This document shows, one piece after another, positions 1 to 9,662 of a DNA stretch of 63,187 bases; position 1 is the first letter of the stretch, and the number at the start of each line of letters is the position of its first letter. Source of the stretch: Methanosphaera stadtmanae (GTDB lineage: Archaea > Methanobacteriota > Methanobacteria > Methanobacteriales > Methanobacteriaceae); assembly GCA_015062815.1 (NCBI GenBank), contig SUTP01000002.1, positions 3,618 through 66,804 of the forward strand, given 5' to 3'. The translations under genes were made by a program, and so were the position numbers. Under the pieces are notes generated by a model that was not told where the DNA came from, ran no database searches, and was given only the letters and a program-made list of their open reading frames with translations.

Positions 1-667
1 CCTCAACATCAGATTCCTGAACATCATCAACAACAGGCTCAATAACTTCCTCTTGAACTTCAACTGTTTCAGTTGATTCTGCGTTTAAATCTTCAAAAAT
101 AACTTCTGATGAATCATCAAGTATAAAATCATCTACAATTATGTCATCTACAATTATGTCATCTTCAATTACTTCTGTTGAAATTGTTTCAGTTTCTACA
201 TCTTCAACAGTTTCATTGATTTCAGCAGTAACTTCTTCTTCAGAAGATTCGGATTCTTTAGGAGGGACTGGAACATCATCATTTGATTGTATAGTTTTAT
301 TAATTTCATTTATTTCTGTTTTAGTAGTTTCTTCAGTGGATTGAGGTGAATTTTTTGTTTCTACTACATTTTCAACTGTTTTTTCAGAGGACATACTTGG
401 TATAATATTATTTGTTACTTTTTCTTGTGAATTATCAGTTTCAATAGAAGAATCTGTTGAAAGATCTATTATACCTGCTTCTGGTGCTTCTTGCCATATA
501 ATTTCTTCACTTTGAGTAGTTTGAATATCCGGTTTAAGAAGTTCTTCAAATTCATCTTCTAAGTTTTTTGTTGATTCATTACTTAATTGTGTATCTATGG
601 AAACTCCACATTTAGGACAAACATTATCTTCATCATTTATTCGAGCTCCACACTTTTTACAAAACAT
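1..667 (-). CDS. Zinc-ribbon protein with long acidic region (3' end cut by window edge)
   Basis: The start is an ATG at 667 on the minus strand and the frame stays open to base 1, so only the C-terminal part is missing (222 codons seen). The first 25 residues form a zinc ribbon of the type CKKCGARIN...CPKCG, with four cysteines. After that the protein is a low-complexity chain rich in Glu, Asp, Ser and Thr, with a short tandem repeat of I-I-V-D-D near residues 165-180. No hydrophobic segment appears in the visible part. Proteins with this N-terminus in methanogens are often membrane or scaffold proteins of unknown role. The function is unknown and nothing more should be read into it. Confidence 0.8.
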   Translation of the reverse strand, partial: MFCKKCGARINDEDNVCPKCGVSIDTQLSNESTKNLEDEFEELLKPDIQTTQSEEIIWQEAPEAGIIDLSTDSSIETDNSQEKVTNNIIPSMSSEKTVENVVETKNSPQSTEETTKTEINEINKTIQSNDDVPVPPKESESSEEEVTAEINETVEDVETETISTEVIEDDIIVDDIIVDDFILDDSSEVIFEDLNAESTETVEVQEEVIEPVVDDVQESDVE

Positions 668-866
668 TTTTTTAAGGCCCCTTTTATTTTTTAAAATGTG
701 AAATCATAAATTTATTGAGTTTTATAAGATTTTATAATATCTCTAACTTAAAATAATGATTTATTAATATTTATTTATATTTATTATATTATATAAAATG
801 AATCATGAAAAAAGAGAAACATTGAAGAAAATAACTGAAAAGAAAAAAAGTTAGAAATAAATTTAA

Positions 867-2177
867 TTAACCAATAACTCTTAATTTATTCACTAAAATT
901 TTAGGAGTTATACAAGACCCTAATTGCCTACTTTCTTCTGAAGCTGCTGTAGCATTCTGCATTATTTCAAAGATATTACCTGAAATCATAACTTTTTTAA
1001 TAGGATTTTCTATAGAACCATTTTTTATCTCAAAAGAGTTTAATGCCTCAACTGAAAAATCACCGGTTATTGGATTAGCAGTATGAGCCCCCATTACACT
1101 ATCAACAATAATACCTTCAGTTATATCAGTTATTGGTGTTACTTCTTTGAAATTTAATTTTAAATTTGTGAATCCTACAGAAGGTACTGAATTATAACTC
1201 GCACGTACAGCGTTTGCTGTTGTAGTTACATCCATTTCATCTTTTTTGGCATGATACGTGTCATAAATGAAATTTTTAAGAATACCCTCTTCAATTAAAA
1301 TCGTTTTTTGTGTTGGACTACCTTCATCATCACAAATTGCTGAGTTTAAAGCTCCAGGTATAGTACCATCATCAATTAATGTGAAATTTTCTGAGGATAC
1401 TTTTTGATTTAATTGGTCTTTGAATCTAGATCGTCCTCTTTGTTTATTTTCACTATTTAATGCTGAAAAAAAGGTACCTAATAAAGAAACAGCTGCAAAA
1501 TAATCTAAAACTACTTTAGTATCTCTTGTTTCAGTAGATTTAGCATCTCTTGAATTTAATGCTAAATTTGTTGCTTTATTTACAATCATTTGAGCATCTA
1601 TGTCTGAAGAATGACTGGCATCAAAATAGTATGCACTTGAAACTAAATCATTATCTTCAACATTAACTGATATTGAACCAGCACAAGTTGTTGTTGATTC
1701 AGATATATCCACACCATTAGAATTCAATATATGTATTGTAGTTTTTCCTACACCATATCCTCCACTAGTAGGATTACATTTTTTATCTTTAGTAAGTTTA
1801 ATAAGTTCTTCTGAGAAATCAATTGCTTCTTGTAAATCAGGATTTTCTAATTTTTTATCATATAGACCATCTACTTTTTTATAATCTTGATTTTTTTCAA
1901 TAATACCTACATTCTCATCTTTAGTATTTAATGTAGAATTTTTTATTGCCTGTTTTATTGTTTCATCAATCCTATTCATATTAGTTGTATATGAAAAACC
2001 TTGTTTTTGATCCTTAATTACCCTAATTCCAATACCATTTATGTTTTCTTCCTTTGCATAGTTTATATTATCATTTAATATATCTACATCAGTTGAATTA
2101 GAATTTTCCATATATATTTCTGCATAATCTACCTGTTTTGAAACATCATTTAATATTTTATCAAGTAATTGGTCCAT
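867..2177 (-). CDS. TldE/PmbA family protein (TldD-TldE modulator of gyrase-type peptidase)
   Basis: This is a 436-residue member of the TldD/PmbA family. In bacteria TldD and TldE form a heteromeric metallopeptidase that degrades peptides, and only TldD carries the HExxxH zinc motif. No HExxxH is seen here, so it fits the TldE (PmbA) half. The family-typical glycine-rich C-terminal half, including GDFSVEALNSFEIKNG near residue 375, is present. It starts 12 bases after the hypD stop on the same strand, which suggests cotranscription. Its TldD partner is not in this window. The family call is firm, but the substrate in methanogens is unknown. Confidence 0.85.
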   Translation of the reverse strand: MDQLLDKILNDVSKQVDYAEIYMENSNSTDVDILNDNINYAKEENINGIGIRVIKDQKQGFSYTTNMNRIDETIKQAIKNSTLNTKDENVGIIEKNQDYKKVDGLYDKKLENPDLQEAIDFSEELIKLTKDKKCNPTSGGYGVGKTTIHILNSNGVDISESTTTCAGSISVNVEDNDLVSSAYYFDASHSSDIDAQMIVNKATNLALNSRDAKSTETRDTKVVLDYFAAVSLLGTFFSALNSENKQRGRSRFKDQLNQKVSSENFTLIDDGTIPGALNSAICDDEGSPTQKTILIEEGILKNFIYDTYHAKKDEMDVTTTANAVRASYNSVPSVGFTNLKLNFKEVTPITDITEGIIVDSVMGAHTANPITGDFSVEALNSFEIKNGSIENPIKKVMISGNIFEIMQNATAASEESRQLGSCITPKILVNKLRVIG

Positions 2178-2189
2178 TTTATCAACTCT

Positions 2190-3239
2190 TTAATCATCCA
2201 TTTTAGAATACCTGTAAGCAATATTACAAGTTCCTTCTTTACTTACCATACAAGCACCTATAGGATGTAATGGATTACATTCACCCCTAAATAAAGAACA
2301 ATCTTCAGGTCTTGCCATTCCCCTTAAAATAGGTCCACATATACATCCAGTTGGAACTCCAGAACCTTCTGGCAATTCCATATCAAATAATTTCCTTGCA
2401 TTATGATCATCAAATTCTTTTTTGACTTCATAAACAGAATTAGGTATTTCTGGGAAACCTCTCCAAACTCTACTTTCTACTTCAAAGACTTCTTCCATGG
2501 CTTCTTGAGCTTTTATATTACCTTCTTCTCTAACAGCACGAGTATATTCATTTTCTATTTTAGGATCATCATTCTTTTTCTGTTTAAGAATCATATAAAT
2601 GGATATTAATATATCTATTGGATTAAAACCAGCGACCGCTTGAGGTATATTATACTCTTTAGATAAAAATCCAAATGGTTTTGTACCAATTATAGTACAT
2701 ACATGACCCGGTTCTATTAATCCATCCAATTTTACTTCATCATGTACTAAAAAATCCAATGCTGGTGGTATTAACCTATGACTAGATAATACAGAAAAAT
2801 TTTCAGGAGGATTACTTAATAATTCATTAGCTGTTGTAGGTGCTGTTGTTTCAAAACCTGCTGACATGAATACTACATCATTATCTAATTCTTTAGCAAG
2901 TTCAACTGCATTACCTACACCATAAACTATTCTTACATCCCCTCCTTCTGCTTTAACATCAGCTAATGATTTTTCAGTACCCGGTACTCTTATCATATCA
3001 CCAAATATTGTAACAGTTACTCCCTGTTCAGCTAGAGACACACATTCATCAATCTCCTGTGATGGTACCACACATACTGGACAACCTGGACCAGCAACAA
3101 TCTGAACTTCTGGAGGTAACATTGACCTTATACCATTATACATTATAGTATGTTCATGAGAACCACAAACATGCATAATTTTCATTGGTTGTTTTATTTC
3201 ATTTATTTTCTTAAGTATATCTTTAGTAAGATTTTTCAT
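2190..3239 (-). CDS. hypD: Hydrogenase formation protein HypD
   Basis: HypD is the iron-sulfur scaffold protein that, with HypC, assembles the Fe(CN)2CO group of NiFe hydrogenases in the cytoplasm. The 349-residue protein has the family length and its conserved cysteine motifs: HVCGSHEHT near residue 25, GPGCPVCVVP near residue 51, and the C-terminal cysteines in GCICGPILRG and the following segment. An AGGAG ribosome site lies 10 bases before the ATG. It is the first gene of a probable two-gene transcript with tldE, divergent from the Mur ligase gene. Its product would be needed for the Frh hydrogenase encoded further along. Confidence 0.95.
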   Translation of the reverse strand: MKNLTKDILKKINEIKQPMKIMHVCGSHEHTIMYNGIRSMLPPEVQIVAGPGCPVCVVPSQEIDECVSLAEQGVTVTIFGDMIRVPGTEKSLADVKAEGGDVRIVYGVGNAVELAKELDNDVVFMSAGFETTAPTTANELLSNPPENFSVLSSHRLIPPALDFLVHDEVKLDGLIEPGHVCTIIGTKPFGFLSKEYNIPQAVAGFNPIDILISIYMILKQKKNDDPKIENEYTRAVREEGNIKAQEAMEEVFEVESRVWRGFPEIPNSVYEVKKEFDDHNARKLFDMELPEGSGVPTGCICGPILRGMARPEDCSLFRGECNPLHPIGACMVSKEGTCNIAYRYSKMDD

Positions 3240-3529
3240 GTGAATAATACTCCTAATTAACCCATTAATTGTAGAAAAATAATCATAAATAGTTCGTTAT
3301 TTTTTTAGAAAAAACTATTCTACTACTAAATAGTAATTATTAAAATTAAAATATTTATATTGTTGTACCGATTACTTTATTATAATTATATTTTAAGAAA
3401 AAAATCAATAATAAGTAAATATTAAGAAAAAATAATAAATAGTATAATATAAAAATGATTCTATAAATTCATTTTAAATTAAGGAATTGAATAACAAACA
3501 CTTAATAATCACTTAAAGAAGGTAAAAAT

Positions 3530-4759
3530 ATGCAAATTAGTGTAGTAGGTTTAGGTGTTGAAGGTCAAAAAGCTACAATATCTTTATTAAAAAGAGGATT
3601 CAATGTATATTCATCAGATATCAATAGAAATATTAAATTAGATGTCCTTAATGAATATTTAGATGATTCAGAAGAGAATTTAGATTTAGAAATCGGAAGT
3701 CATAATACCGATAAAATTTTTAAATCAGATGCTGTAGCAGTTAGTCCTAGTTTATTTAAAAAACAGATTTGTCAAACAATTATTGAAAAAAATATATTTA
3801 TTTCAGATGTTTTGAATAAACATAAAAAAATAAAAACAATAGCTGTTACAGGTACTAATGGAAAAACTACTACCAGCCATATGATATACCATATACTTAA
3901 AAATGAAAACTATAATGTTCTTCTAGGTGGAAATGGTGGGGGTGGTTTTGAAGGATACATTGACTTATTACTACAAGCTAACCAAAATAACACTTATGAT
4001 TATTTAATTATAGAAGTCTGTGATATGACTCTTGAATTCTGTCAATACGTTTTTGATATTGATATGATTGTTGTTACCAATGTTGGTTATGATCATATGG
4101 ATGTTCATGGTTCTATTGAACATTATACTGAAGAACTTGGAGAATTTATTAAGAATAAAACATGCATATTAAATTATAATGATGAAAATCTTAGAAAAAT
4201 TAAAAATAAAAGTAATAATGCATTATTTTTCAAAACATATGAATATCCACTAAATTTATTTGGTGAGTTTAACTTACAAAATGCCGATGCAGCAAGAGTT
4301 ACATGTTCACAATTAGGCATTAAGAACGAAAATATAGTTAAATCTCTTGAAACGTTCAAATCTGTTGAAGGTCGTACTTTAAAATTAAAGTATAATGATT
4401 TGAATATTGTTGCTGGAAAAACAGATAATGTTGATGCACTTAAAGCCGTTTTAGATGAAGAACAATTCAATATTTTGATTATTGGAACTGCTCGTAAAGG
4501 AGAAACATTTAGATTACATATTCTTGATTATATCAACAAATATAAACCTAACACACTTATATTATTCCCTGGACTTGAAGATACAACTTATGATTATATG
4601 AAATATCTGAACAAATTAGGTTATAATCAAGACACCTTAATTATCAAAGAAGTAGAAGATCTTATCAATTACATTAACAATCAAAAAAATGTCAACATAT
4701 TTATTGGTGGTAATGGACAATCAAAAATTACTGATATAATCAATATATTATCACATTAA
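3530..4759 (+). CDS. Mur ligase family protein, MurD-like; possible pseudomurein peptide ligase
   Basis: This 409-residue ATP-dependent ligase of the Mur family has an N-terminal Rossmann-like domain (VVGLGVEGQKA, residues 5-15, as in MurD). The ATP-binding loop VTGTNGKTTT sits at residues 106-115, and the central and C-terminal Mur domains follow. Bacterial Mur ligases add amino acids to UDP-MurNAc. In Methanobacteriales, homologues build the peptide of pseudomurein, which makes that role plausible here. Other archaeal Mur homologues join glutamate or cofactor carboxylates, so the substrate is open. AAGGT precedes the start. The next gene encodes a surface protein, which fits a cell-wall context but does not prove it. 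Confidence 0.75.
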   Translation: MQISVVGLGVEGQKATISLLKRGFNVYSSDINRNIKLDVLNEYLDDSEENLDLEIGSHNTDKIFKSDAVAVSPSLFKKQICQTIIEKNIFISDVLNKHKKIKTIAVTGTNGKTTTSHMIYHILKNENYNVLLGGNGGGGFEGYIDLLLQANQNNTYDYLIIEVCDMTLEFCQYVFDIDMIVVTNVGYDHMDVHGSIEHYTEELGEFIKNKTCILNYNDENLRKIKNKSNNALFFKTYEYPLNLFGEFNLQNADAARVTCSQLGIKNENIVKSLETFKSVEGRTLKLKYNDLNIVAGKTDNVDALKAVLDEEQFNILIIGTARKGETFRLHILDYINKYKPNTLILFPGLEDTTYDYMKYLNKLGYNQDTLIIKEVEDLINYINNQKNVNIFIGGNGQSKITDIINILSH

Positions 4760-4924
4760 CTTTTTCTAATTTTTTATTACAAACCGATGAGTAATATCAC
4801 ACCACAACCAACAATTTAAATAATAATTTATATAAAATATAATTATGTTAAAATAAAAACTGTTTTTACAAAAATAATCTTAATTACTAATTAATAATAA
4901 AAAAAAAGGGGGTTAAATTAACAT

Positions 4925-6139
4925 ATGGTAAAATTAAATAGTCCTTACATATTTATTGGATTATTAGTAATAACAGTTCTGATTTCCGGCGTTATGGCTA
5001 ATTCTTATGCTACAAATAATAACCAAACTACATTAATGTTCCATAATGGTTCAACCGTACAATCAGGCGATACTTTATTAGATCCAAATAATATGCAAAA
5101 AGTTCCTTTAGCTGCTGATATATCCAATATAATAAGACCTATAACAACTGGACAAATACTAACAACATATTTATCATTAATAACAGGTACTGCACCTAAA
5201 GACATAGTGAAAGATAGCAAATATATTAAGGGAAATGGACAAATATCTGATAATCTGAATGGACCTGGAACTGTAATAGTCGATAAAGATAACAAAGTAT
5301 CAATAAAACCTGCTAATCAAATGGTTTGGGGATACAAAATCCCATATGTAATTGGATTTAAAGATGGTGATTCCATTATATTAAAAGTAAATAACAAAAC
5401 CATCAAAACTCTTAGTTATTCAGAAATCAACAATGACACAGTCCCTACAGATTTTGTTACTGCATCTGCACTTAAATCTTGGTTAAATGATACTGCTCAT
5501 GATGGAGACAATATTACCTTAGATTACGGTTTAGGATACTTTAATGATAATCGAAGTGCTATATACGGAAAAGAAAATATCACAAAATACTTTGGTGAAA
5601 ATACATACAATTACATGCGAAATTTCACTTCAAGTGCACCAGTACTTGTATACGAACATAATGCAACAGAAACAGAAATAAGTAATGCTGTGAGTACTGT
5701 TGAAAGTTTAGCTGGTTATCCAACAGAGATTCGTGCAGAAAATGCAAGAGAATTTGCACGAGGATGGAATGGAACTATTATACCACCACATACTTCAGCT
5801 CATGGAAAAGACAACGTGTCATTCACATCCATTGCTGAATCAGAAGCCGCGTCAGGCAGTGCTACTCATGGTGTATGTCCAGCAGGAAGATCTTTAAGAG
5901 ATGCTGTGATGAAAATTGGAAGTCCATTACCCGTAGGTATGTCTGCAGGAGATGAAGCTATACTTTATGAATTTTTACCTACAATTGATGTATCTGTAAC
6001 TAATACAAGAGATTATCCAATAAAAATTATAATGTGGAGTGAAGGTGAAGGAGGAGCAACACAAATCTTTACAAAAGTATACGAACTTAAAGATAATGCA
6101 ACTTACCCCGATACATCTACAAATAAAACAAGTGAATAA
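4925..6139 (+). CDS. Membrane-anchored or secreted protein with VanW-like C-terminal region
   Basis: Residues 9-28 form one hydrophobic segment after a short positively charged start, so the rest of the 404 residues lies outside the cell, tethered or released. The region from about residue 310 onward (GVCPAGRSLRDAV..., then GDEAILYEF..., then VSVTNTRDYPIKI) follows the pattern of the VanW domain, in which GGVCQ..STLYNA is followed by G-D-A and by N..YPI.I. That match is made by eye and is weak in places. Many N-x-S/T sites occur, as expected for an archaeal surface protein. The role is unknown. A GGGGG tract sits before the ATG. Confidence 0.6.
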   Translation: MVKLNSPYIFIGLLVITVLISGVMANSYATNNNQTTLMFHNGSTVQSGDTLLDPNNMQKVPLAADISNIIRPITTGQILTTYLSLITGTAPKDIVKDSKYIKGNGQISDNLNGPGTVIVDKDNKVSIKPANQMVWGYKIPYVIGFKDGDSIILKVNNKTIKTLSYSEINNDTVPTDFVTASALKSWLNDTAHDGDNITLDYGLGYFNDNRSAIYGKENITKYFGENTYNYMRNFTSSAPVLVYEHNATETEISNAVSTVESLAGYPTEIRAENAREFARGWNGTIIPPHTSAHGKDNVSFTSIAESEAASGSATHGVCPAGRSLRDAVMKIGSPLPVGMSAGDEAILYEFLPTIDVSVTNTRDYPIKIIMWSEGEGGATQIFTKVYELKDNATYPDTSTNKTSE

Positions 6140-6159
6140 TTATTCACTTAACTTTTTTT
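6130..6159 (+). terminator. Hairpin plus T-run terminator overlapping the stop codon
   Basis: AAGTGAATAA at 6130-6139 is followed directly by its exact reverse complement TTATTCACTT at 6140-6149, then by seven T at 6153-6159. The TAA stop of the upstream gene lies at the apex of the palindrome. T-runs are known archaeal termination signals, and the added stem is suggestive. Confidence 0.6.
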
Positions 6160-6219
6160 CGAACAATTTATTATAAATTAATTACTTATTCTAATATACT
6201 CAAAATTTGATGTGAAAAA

Positions 6220-6885
6220 ATGGATTGTGTAATTACAGCTGCAGGTAAAAATTCTAGAATGATAAACGATTTTATAAAAATGAACCAAGAACCAATACAT
6301 AAATTAAAATTAGAAATTAACAATAAACCTATTCTTGTTCATACAATAGAAAAAGTTCTAAATGCTAATATTGAACAAGTAATAATTACATTAGGTTATT
6401 TTAAGGAAGAAATATATGATGTTCTTGAAGAATATGATTTATTAGACAACGTGACAATTAAAACAAATCCCCAGTTAAATGTAGACCTATCTAAAACTAT
6501 TGAAAATAGTATTAAAGATAATACAGATAATTATTATTTATTTATGGCTGCTGATCAACCCACAATTACAAGTCAAACTATAAACAAACTCATAAATATT
6601 ATTGACAATTGTGAAAATCCTGAAAATACTTTGAGTGTTCTTAGAAGACGAAAAACCGGATGGTTAGATTCTGCAGAAGGTTTAGGTATGCCTTTTTGTT
6701 GTTACGGTAAATTATTATACAAATATGTGATAAATGAAAATTCTAATCTTAACCCCATATTACGTAAAATGATTAAAAATAATGTTAAGTTTTATGGTGT
6801 TAAAGAAGCAAATAACTTTGAATTAATGAATATTAACCAGTATCATGATTATTTAACTATAAAAAAAGAATTTGAAAGAAAATAA
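6220..6885 (+). CDS. MobA-like nucleotidyltransferase
   Basis: This 221-residue NTP-transferase fold protein starts with the nucleotide-binding motif ITAAGKNSRM (residues 5-14), and LKLEINNKPILVHT follows near residue 30. LFMAADQPT near residue 107 carries the metal-binding aspartate typical of MobA/MocA-like enzymes. MobA adds GMP to molybdopterin and relatives modify other cofactors or sugars. The sequence does not say which is made here. The gene ends one base before the stop codon of the convergent DUF169 gene. The start follows GATGTGAA, a fair ribosome site. Confidence 0.7.
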   Translation: MDCVITAAGKNSRMINDFIKMNQEPIHKLKLEINNKPILVHTIEKVLNANIEQVIITLGYFKEEIYDVLEEYDLLDNVTIKTNPQLNVDLSKTIENSIKDNTDNYYLFMAADQPTITSQTINKLINIIDNCENPENTLSVLRRRKTGWLDSAEGLGMPFCCYGKLLYKYVINENSNLNPILRKMIKNNVKFYGVKEANNFELMNINQYHDYLTIKKEFERK

Positions 6886-7479
6886 TTAATCATTAACAAT
6901 AGCTTGAGCATCTTTTAATGTTAATGATATAATCATTTCTTCAGGTTTAATGTCTGTGAAACCTCTAGAACCTCTACAACCAAAAGTTATATTGGATTCC
7001 CCAGTTTTGTATGGTATTGAAACTGCATCAGCACATAAAGATTGTTTTCCTGAAAAATCAGCTTTGAATCTAGTATTACATTTAACCATATATTTTTGAG
7101 CTATAGTTAACGTTTGTAAAGGTATTCCATAAATTAATATTGTGTCAGGGACAAATTTAGCTTTTTCTAATGGAGCATAAGCTATAGCACCCATTTTTTC
7201 ATCAAGTTTATATGCATCTTTCATTTCTTGTTCTGTTAATCCTAAAGCATATGCTCCTCTTGGACAAGTTTGTTCTTCAAGGGTAGCATATCCACATTCT
7301 TCATCCATTGCAGTATCAAAAACATGCTGACAGTGCGTTTTTGGTTCAACTTTAGATAAATTTTCTTTAGCTTCATCTTCTGTTTTGAACAATTTAACTG
7401 CTACAGGACTTTTATCCAAATTTAACATTTCTTTTAATTTTTGAGACATTTCTTCATAGTCAATATTATTAACAGCCAT
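6886..7479 (-). CDS. DUF169 family protein
   Basis: This 197-residue protein belongs to DUF169, common in methanogens and of unknown biochemical function. The family start (KLKEMLNLDKSPVAVKLFK, residues 14-32) is clear. Several cysteines follow in fixed contexts: KTHCQHVF near residue 49, EECGYATLEEQTCPRG near 61-76, and FGCRGSRGF near 167. They could bind a metal or Fe-S centre, which is inference. GGGAG lies 10 bases before the ATG. It is convergent with the MobA-like gene with no spacing. Confidence 0.85.
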   Translation of the reverse strand: MAVNNIDYEEMSQKLKEMLNLDKSPVAVKLFKTEDEAKENLSKVEPKTHCQHVFDTAMDEECGYATLEEQTCPRGAYALGLTEQEMKDAYKLDEKMGAIAYAPLEKAKFVPDTILIYGIPLQTLTIAQKYMVKCNTRFKADFSGKQSLCADAVSIPYKTGESNITFGCRGSRGFTDIKPEEMIISLTLKDAQAIVND

Positions 7480-7630
7480 TTTTATTAACTCCCTAAATTT
7501 TAGTTAGGTTATGTAAGAATATTTTTTTAGTTAATATTAAATATTTCCATAATAAAACAAGATAAAAGTAACAATAAGTATTTGAAATAGTGAAAAAAAT
7601 AGAATATAATGTTTTATACATTTTAAGCAT

Positions 7631-8362
7631 TTAATGTATTACATCAGTTAATTCTTTGATTTTCTTGTATGTATCATCTGTTTCCTCAACAACAGTTCCT
7701 GTGATAATAATATCTGCACCAGCATCCCTAACTTCTTTTGCATCTGCTGCTGTTCTTATACCTCCACCCACAATTAAAATTAAATTTGTTAATTTTTTAA
7801 CTTTCATAATAAAATCTAAAGGTACATGTGAATCCGCACCAGAACCTGCTTCCAAATAAATTACTTTCATTCCCAAAAATTCTGCAGCTAAAGAATAAGC
7901 AACAGCTAAATCAGATTTATTTCTTGGAACTGGTTTTGCATCACCAACCCAACCAACAGTTCCTCCAGGTTCAACAATCAAATAACCCATAGGAATTGTT
8001 TCCAACCCCATTTTTTTAATAGATGGTGCTGCTAGTGCTTGAGCCCCCATTAACCAATAAGGATTATTTGAATTTAATAAACTCATAAATAATACAGCAT
8101 CAGCATATTTACTAACACCTGTGACATTACCCGGAAATAATATAACAGGTAAATCAACATTTTCTTTTAATGCTTTAACTGTCTGATTTAGTTCATCTTG
8201 ATCAGTTATAGAACCACCAAGTAATAAAGCATCAGTTCCTGCTTTTTTAGCTTCTTGTGCCATTATAACTGCCTCATCAGGTGTTTGTTCATCAGGATCT
8301 ATTAAAGTTATGTGCATTTTATGATTCTTTAATGTTTCATTTATGTACTTTTCAACATTCAT
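7631..8362 (-). CDS. Geranylgeranylglyceryl phosphate synthase (GGGPS, PcrB-like)
   Basis: The enzyme joins geranylgeranyl diphosphate to sn-glycerol-1-phosphate, the first committed ether bond of archaeal membrane lipids. The 243-residue TIM barrel has the family motifs HITLIDPDEQ (residues 17-26), GTDALLLGGSIT near 42, YLIVEPGGTVGWVG near 127, YLEAGSGA near 168, and the phosphate-binding IVGGGIRTAADA and IITGTVVEE at the end. AGGTATTAATT precedes the ATG. The lipid reductases at 22.8 and 36.8 kb act later in the same pathway. Confidence 0.93.
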   Translation of the reverse strand: MNVEKYINETLKNHKMHITLIDPDEQTPDEAVIMAQEAKKAGTDALLLGGSITDQDELNQTVKALKENVDLPVILFPGNVTGVSKYADAVLFMSLLNSNNPYWLMGAQALAAPSIKKMGLETIPMGYLIVEPGGTVGWVGDAKPVPRNKSDLAVAYSLAAEFLGMKVIYLEAGSGADSHVPLDFIMKVKKLTNLILIVGGGIRTAADAKEVRDAGADIIITGTVVEETDDTYKKIKELTDVIH

Positions 8363-8740
8363 AATTAATACCTACTAATAATTATTATATCTATTATTAT
8401 TCTCTTTAGAAATTATTATTTATAATATTTAATGAATTATTAAAATGTTATCAAGTTAAGGTTGTGATGTAAAATATAATTTTTTTATGACTATCTGTTG
8501 TTTCTAATGTGTTTATTGTTGAGTTTTTGATGTCACTTGTTGATGTCTTTAAAATTGGTTTGCGTTTCAATCGTTTTCCATTATAAATCTTCTGGTGTAA
8601 AAATATAAATTAATTGTATTAATCCATTAAAACAAATATGATGAAAATAAGAATATAATAAATTTAAACAAAATAAATCAATTACTTAAAAATAGTAAAA
8701 AAAATAAAAAAAAAATATTTGAATGCAAAAATCAACGTAT
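8363..8740 (-). other. 378-base intergenic stretch with GGGPS promoter region and ORF remnant
   Basis: No complete gene is seen. The left end holds AT-rich promoter sequence for the GGGP synthase gene. The middle (about 8460-8600) is less AT-rich and contains an open minus-strand frame without a start codon, listed separately. The right end is A-rich and follows the L40e stop. Confidence 0.5.
8451..8609 (-). pseudogene. Possible decayed ORF fragment without start codon
   Basis: One minus-strand frame is open for 52 codons between two stops and reads like protein, with segments such as YNGKRLKRKPILKTS and TINTLETTDSHKKI. It has no ATG, and its only in-frame alternative start, a TTG about 14 codons in, has no clear ribosome site. 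Its base composition differs from the AT-rich flanks. It could be the leftover of a gene, or chance. I do not recognise a family. Confidence 0.25.
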
Positions 8741-8887
8741 TTATCCTCTTGGTTCTTTAGCTTTGTATCTTAAACCTTTGTATCCACATTTTCTACAAGA
8801 TTTAGCTCCTGCAGGGTTTCTAGCATTACATTTTAAACAGATTTTTACATTGAATATTCTGTTTTCAGCTTCTTCAAATTTTGCCAT
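8741..8887 (-). CDS. rpl40e: 50S ribosomal protein L40e
   Basis: This 48-residue protein is too short for many gene callers. It reads [10 protein letters not shown], then a zinc ribbon with cysteines in [23 protein letters not shown], and ends RYKAKEPRG. This is the archaeal L40e pattern of two CxxC pairs with a basic tail. It begins one base after the Tsr3 stop, so the two are cotranscribed and probably translationally coupled. The GGAGG ribosome site overlaps the end of tsr3. Confidence 0.93.
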   Translation of the reverse strand: MAKFEEAENRIFNVKICLKCNARNPAGAKSCRKCGYKGLRYKAKEPRG

Positions 8888-8888
8888 G

Positions 8889-9401
8889 TTATTTTCCTCC
8901 CAAAAATTCATTTTGTACTTTTACTACTTCAGCACTATTTTTTGCCTCACTATAGGCTTCTAATAAATTCTCATTAAGTGTTATAAATGTATGACCCCAT
9001 TTAAATTGATTCATCAAATCAATAGCTTCATCTTTATACCCTACAATATATAAAGTAGCACTTAAAGCTTCAGCTGTTGATAAAATACAAGGTCTACCAT
9101 AATTCACAGGATTTGCTGCAACTAAAAATGGAAGCAACCTATGATGTCGTTTAGATTTGAAATTAAACGATGAATTCTTTAACCTTTTCCATGAACAATC
9201 CAATGCAGATAACCCATATTTAGTAATTTGATCCTTATCTTCCAAAGATACTGACTTTTTAGCTTCAGCATCCAATATTATAGCATTATATGGTATTTTA
9301 CGCATATTATGAGTAATCTGTACCCTATTCTGTTTTTCTAATTTTACAGATGTGCATTTCTTTGGATCACACTCACGAGAGTGATAAATTACAATTTTCA
9401 T
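8889..9401 (-). CDS. Tsr3-type rRNA aminocarboxypropyltransferase (formerly DUF367)
   Basis: This 170-residue protein carries the Tsr3 signature: an N-terminal [13 protein letters not shown] (residues 5-17), ALDCSWKRL near 67, [19 protein letters not shown] near 85-103, and [13 protein letters not shown] near 107. Tsr3 transfers the aminocarboxypropyl group of SAM to a pseudouridine of small-subunit rRNA. The pairing with the L40e gene is consistent with a ribosome assembly unit. It is divergent from the DUF116 gene across 261 bases of AT-rich promoter DNA. Confidence 0.88.
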   Translation of the reverse strand: MKIVIYHSRECDPKKCTSVKLEKQNRVQITHNMRKIPYNAIILDAEAKKSVSLEDKDQITKYGLSALDCSWKRLKNSSFNFKSKRHHRLLPFLVAANPVNYGRPCILSTAEALSATLYIVGYKDEAIDLMNQFKWGHTFITLNENLLEAYSEAKNSAEVVKVQNEFLGGK

Positions 9402-9662
9402 TCTTCAAACCAAATATTATAATGAGTTATTATCCTATTATACATTACTATTTTCTAAGAATAATAGATTATTAGAATAGTATATATTAATTATAAACTT
9501 TAGTTAATAAAAAGATTTCTATCAATAAATTGAATGATCACTCATAATGTTATATAAAAATAATTTAAAAAATAAAAAATATGAGTAATTAAAAAAATAT
9601 TATAGAAAAATATAATATACATTTAAAATAAAAAAATTTTCTAGTAAATTTTAGGTTAAATT

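Noticed and set aside
141-344. 67-codon plus-strand ORF rich in Ser
   Set aside because: It is the mirror of the acidic Glu/Asp coding strand of the zinc-ribbon gene; no start signals.
8564-8610. Minus-strand GATTGAAAC end resembling an archaeal CRISPR repeat
   Set aside because: Only one copy is present; no second repeat or spacers were seen within the gap.
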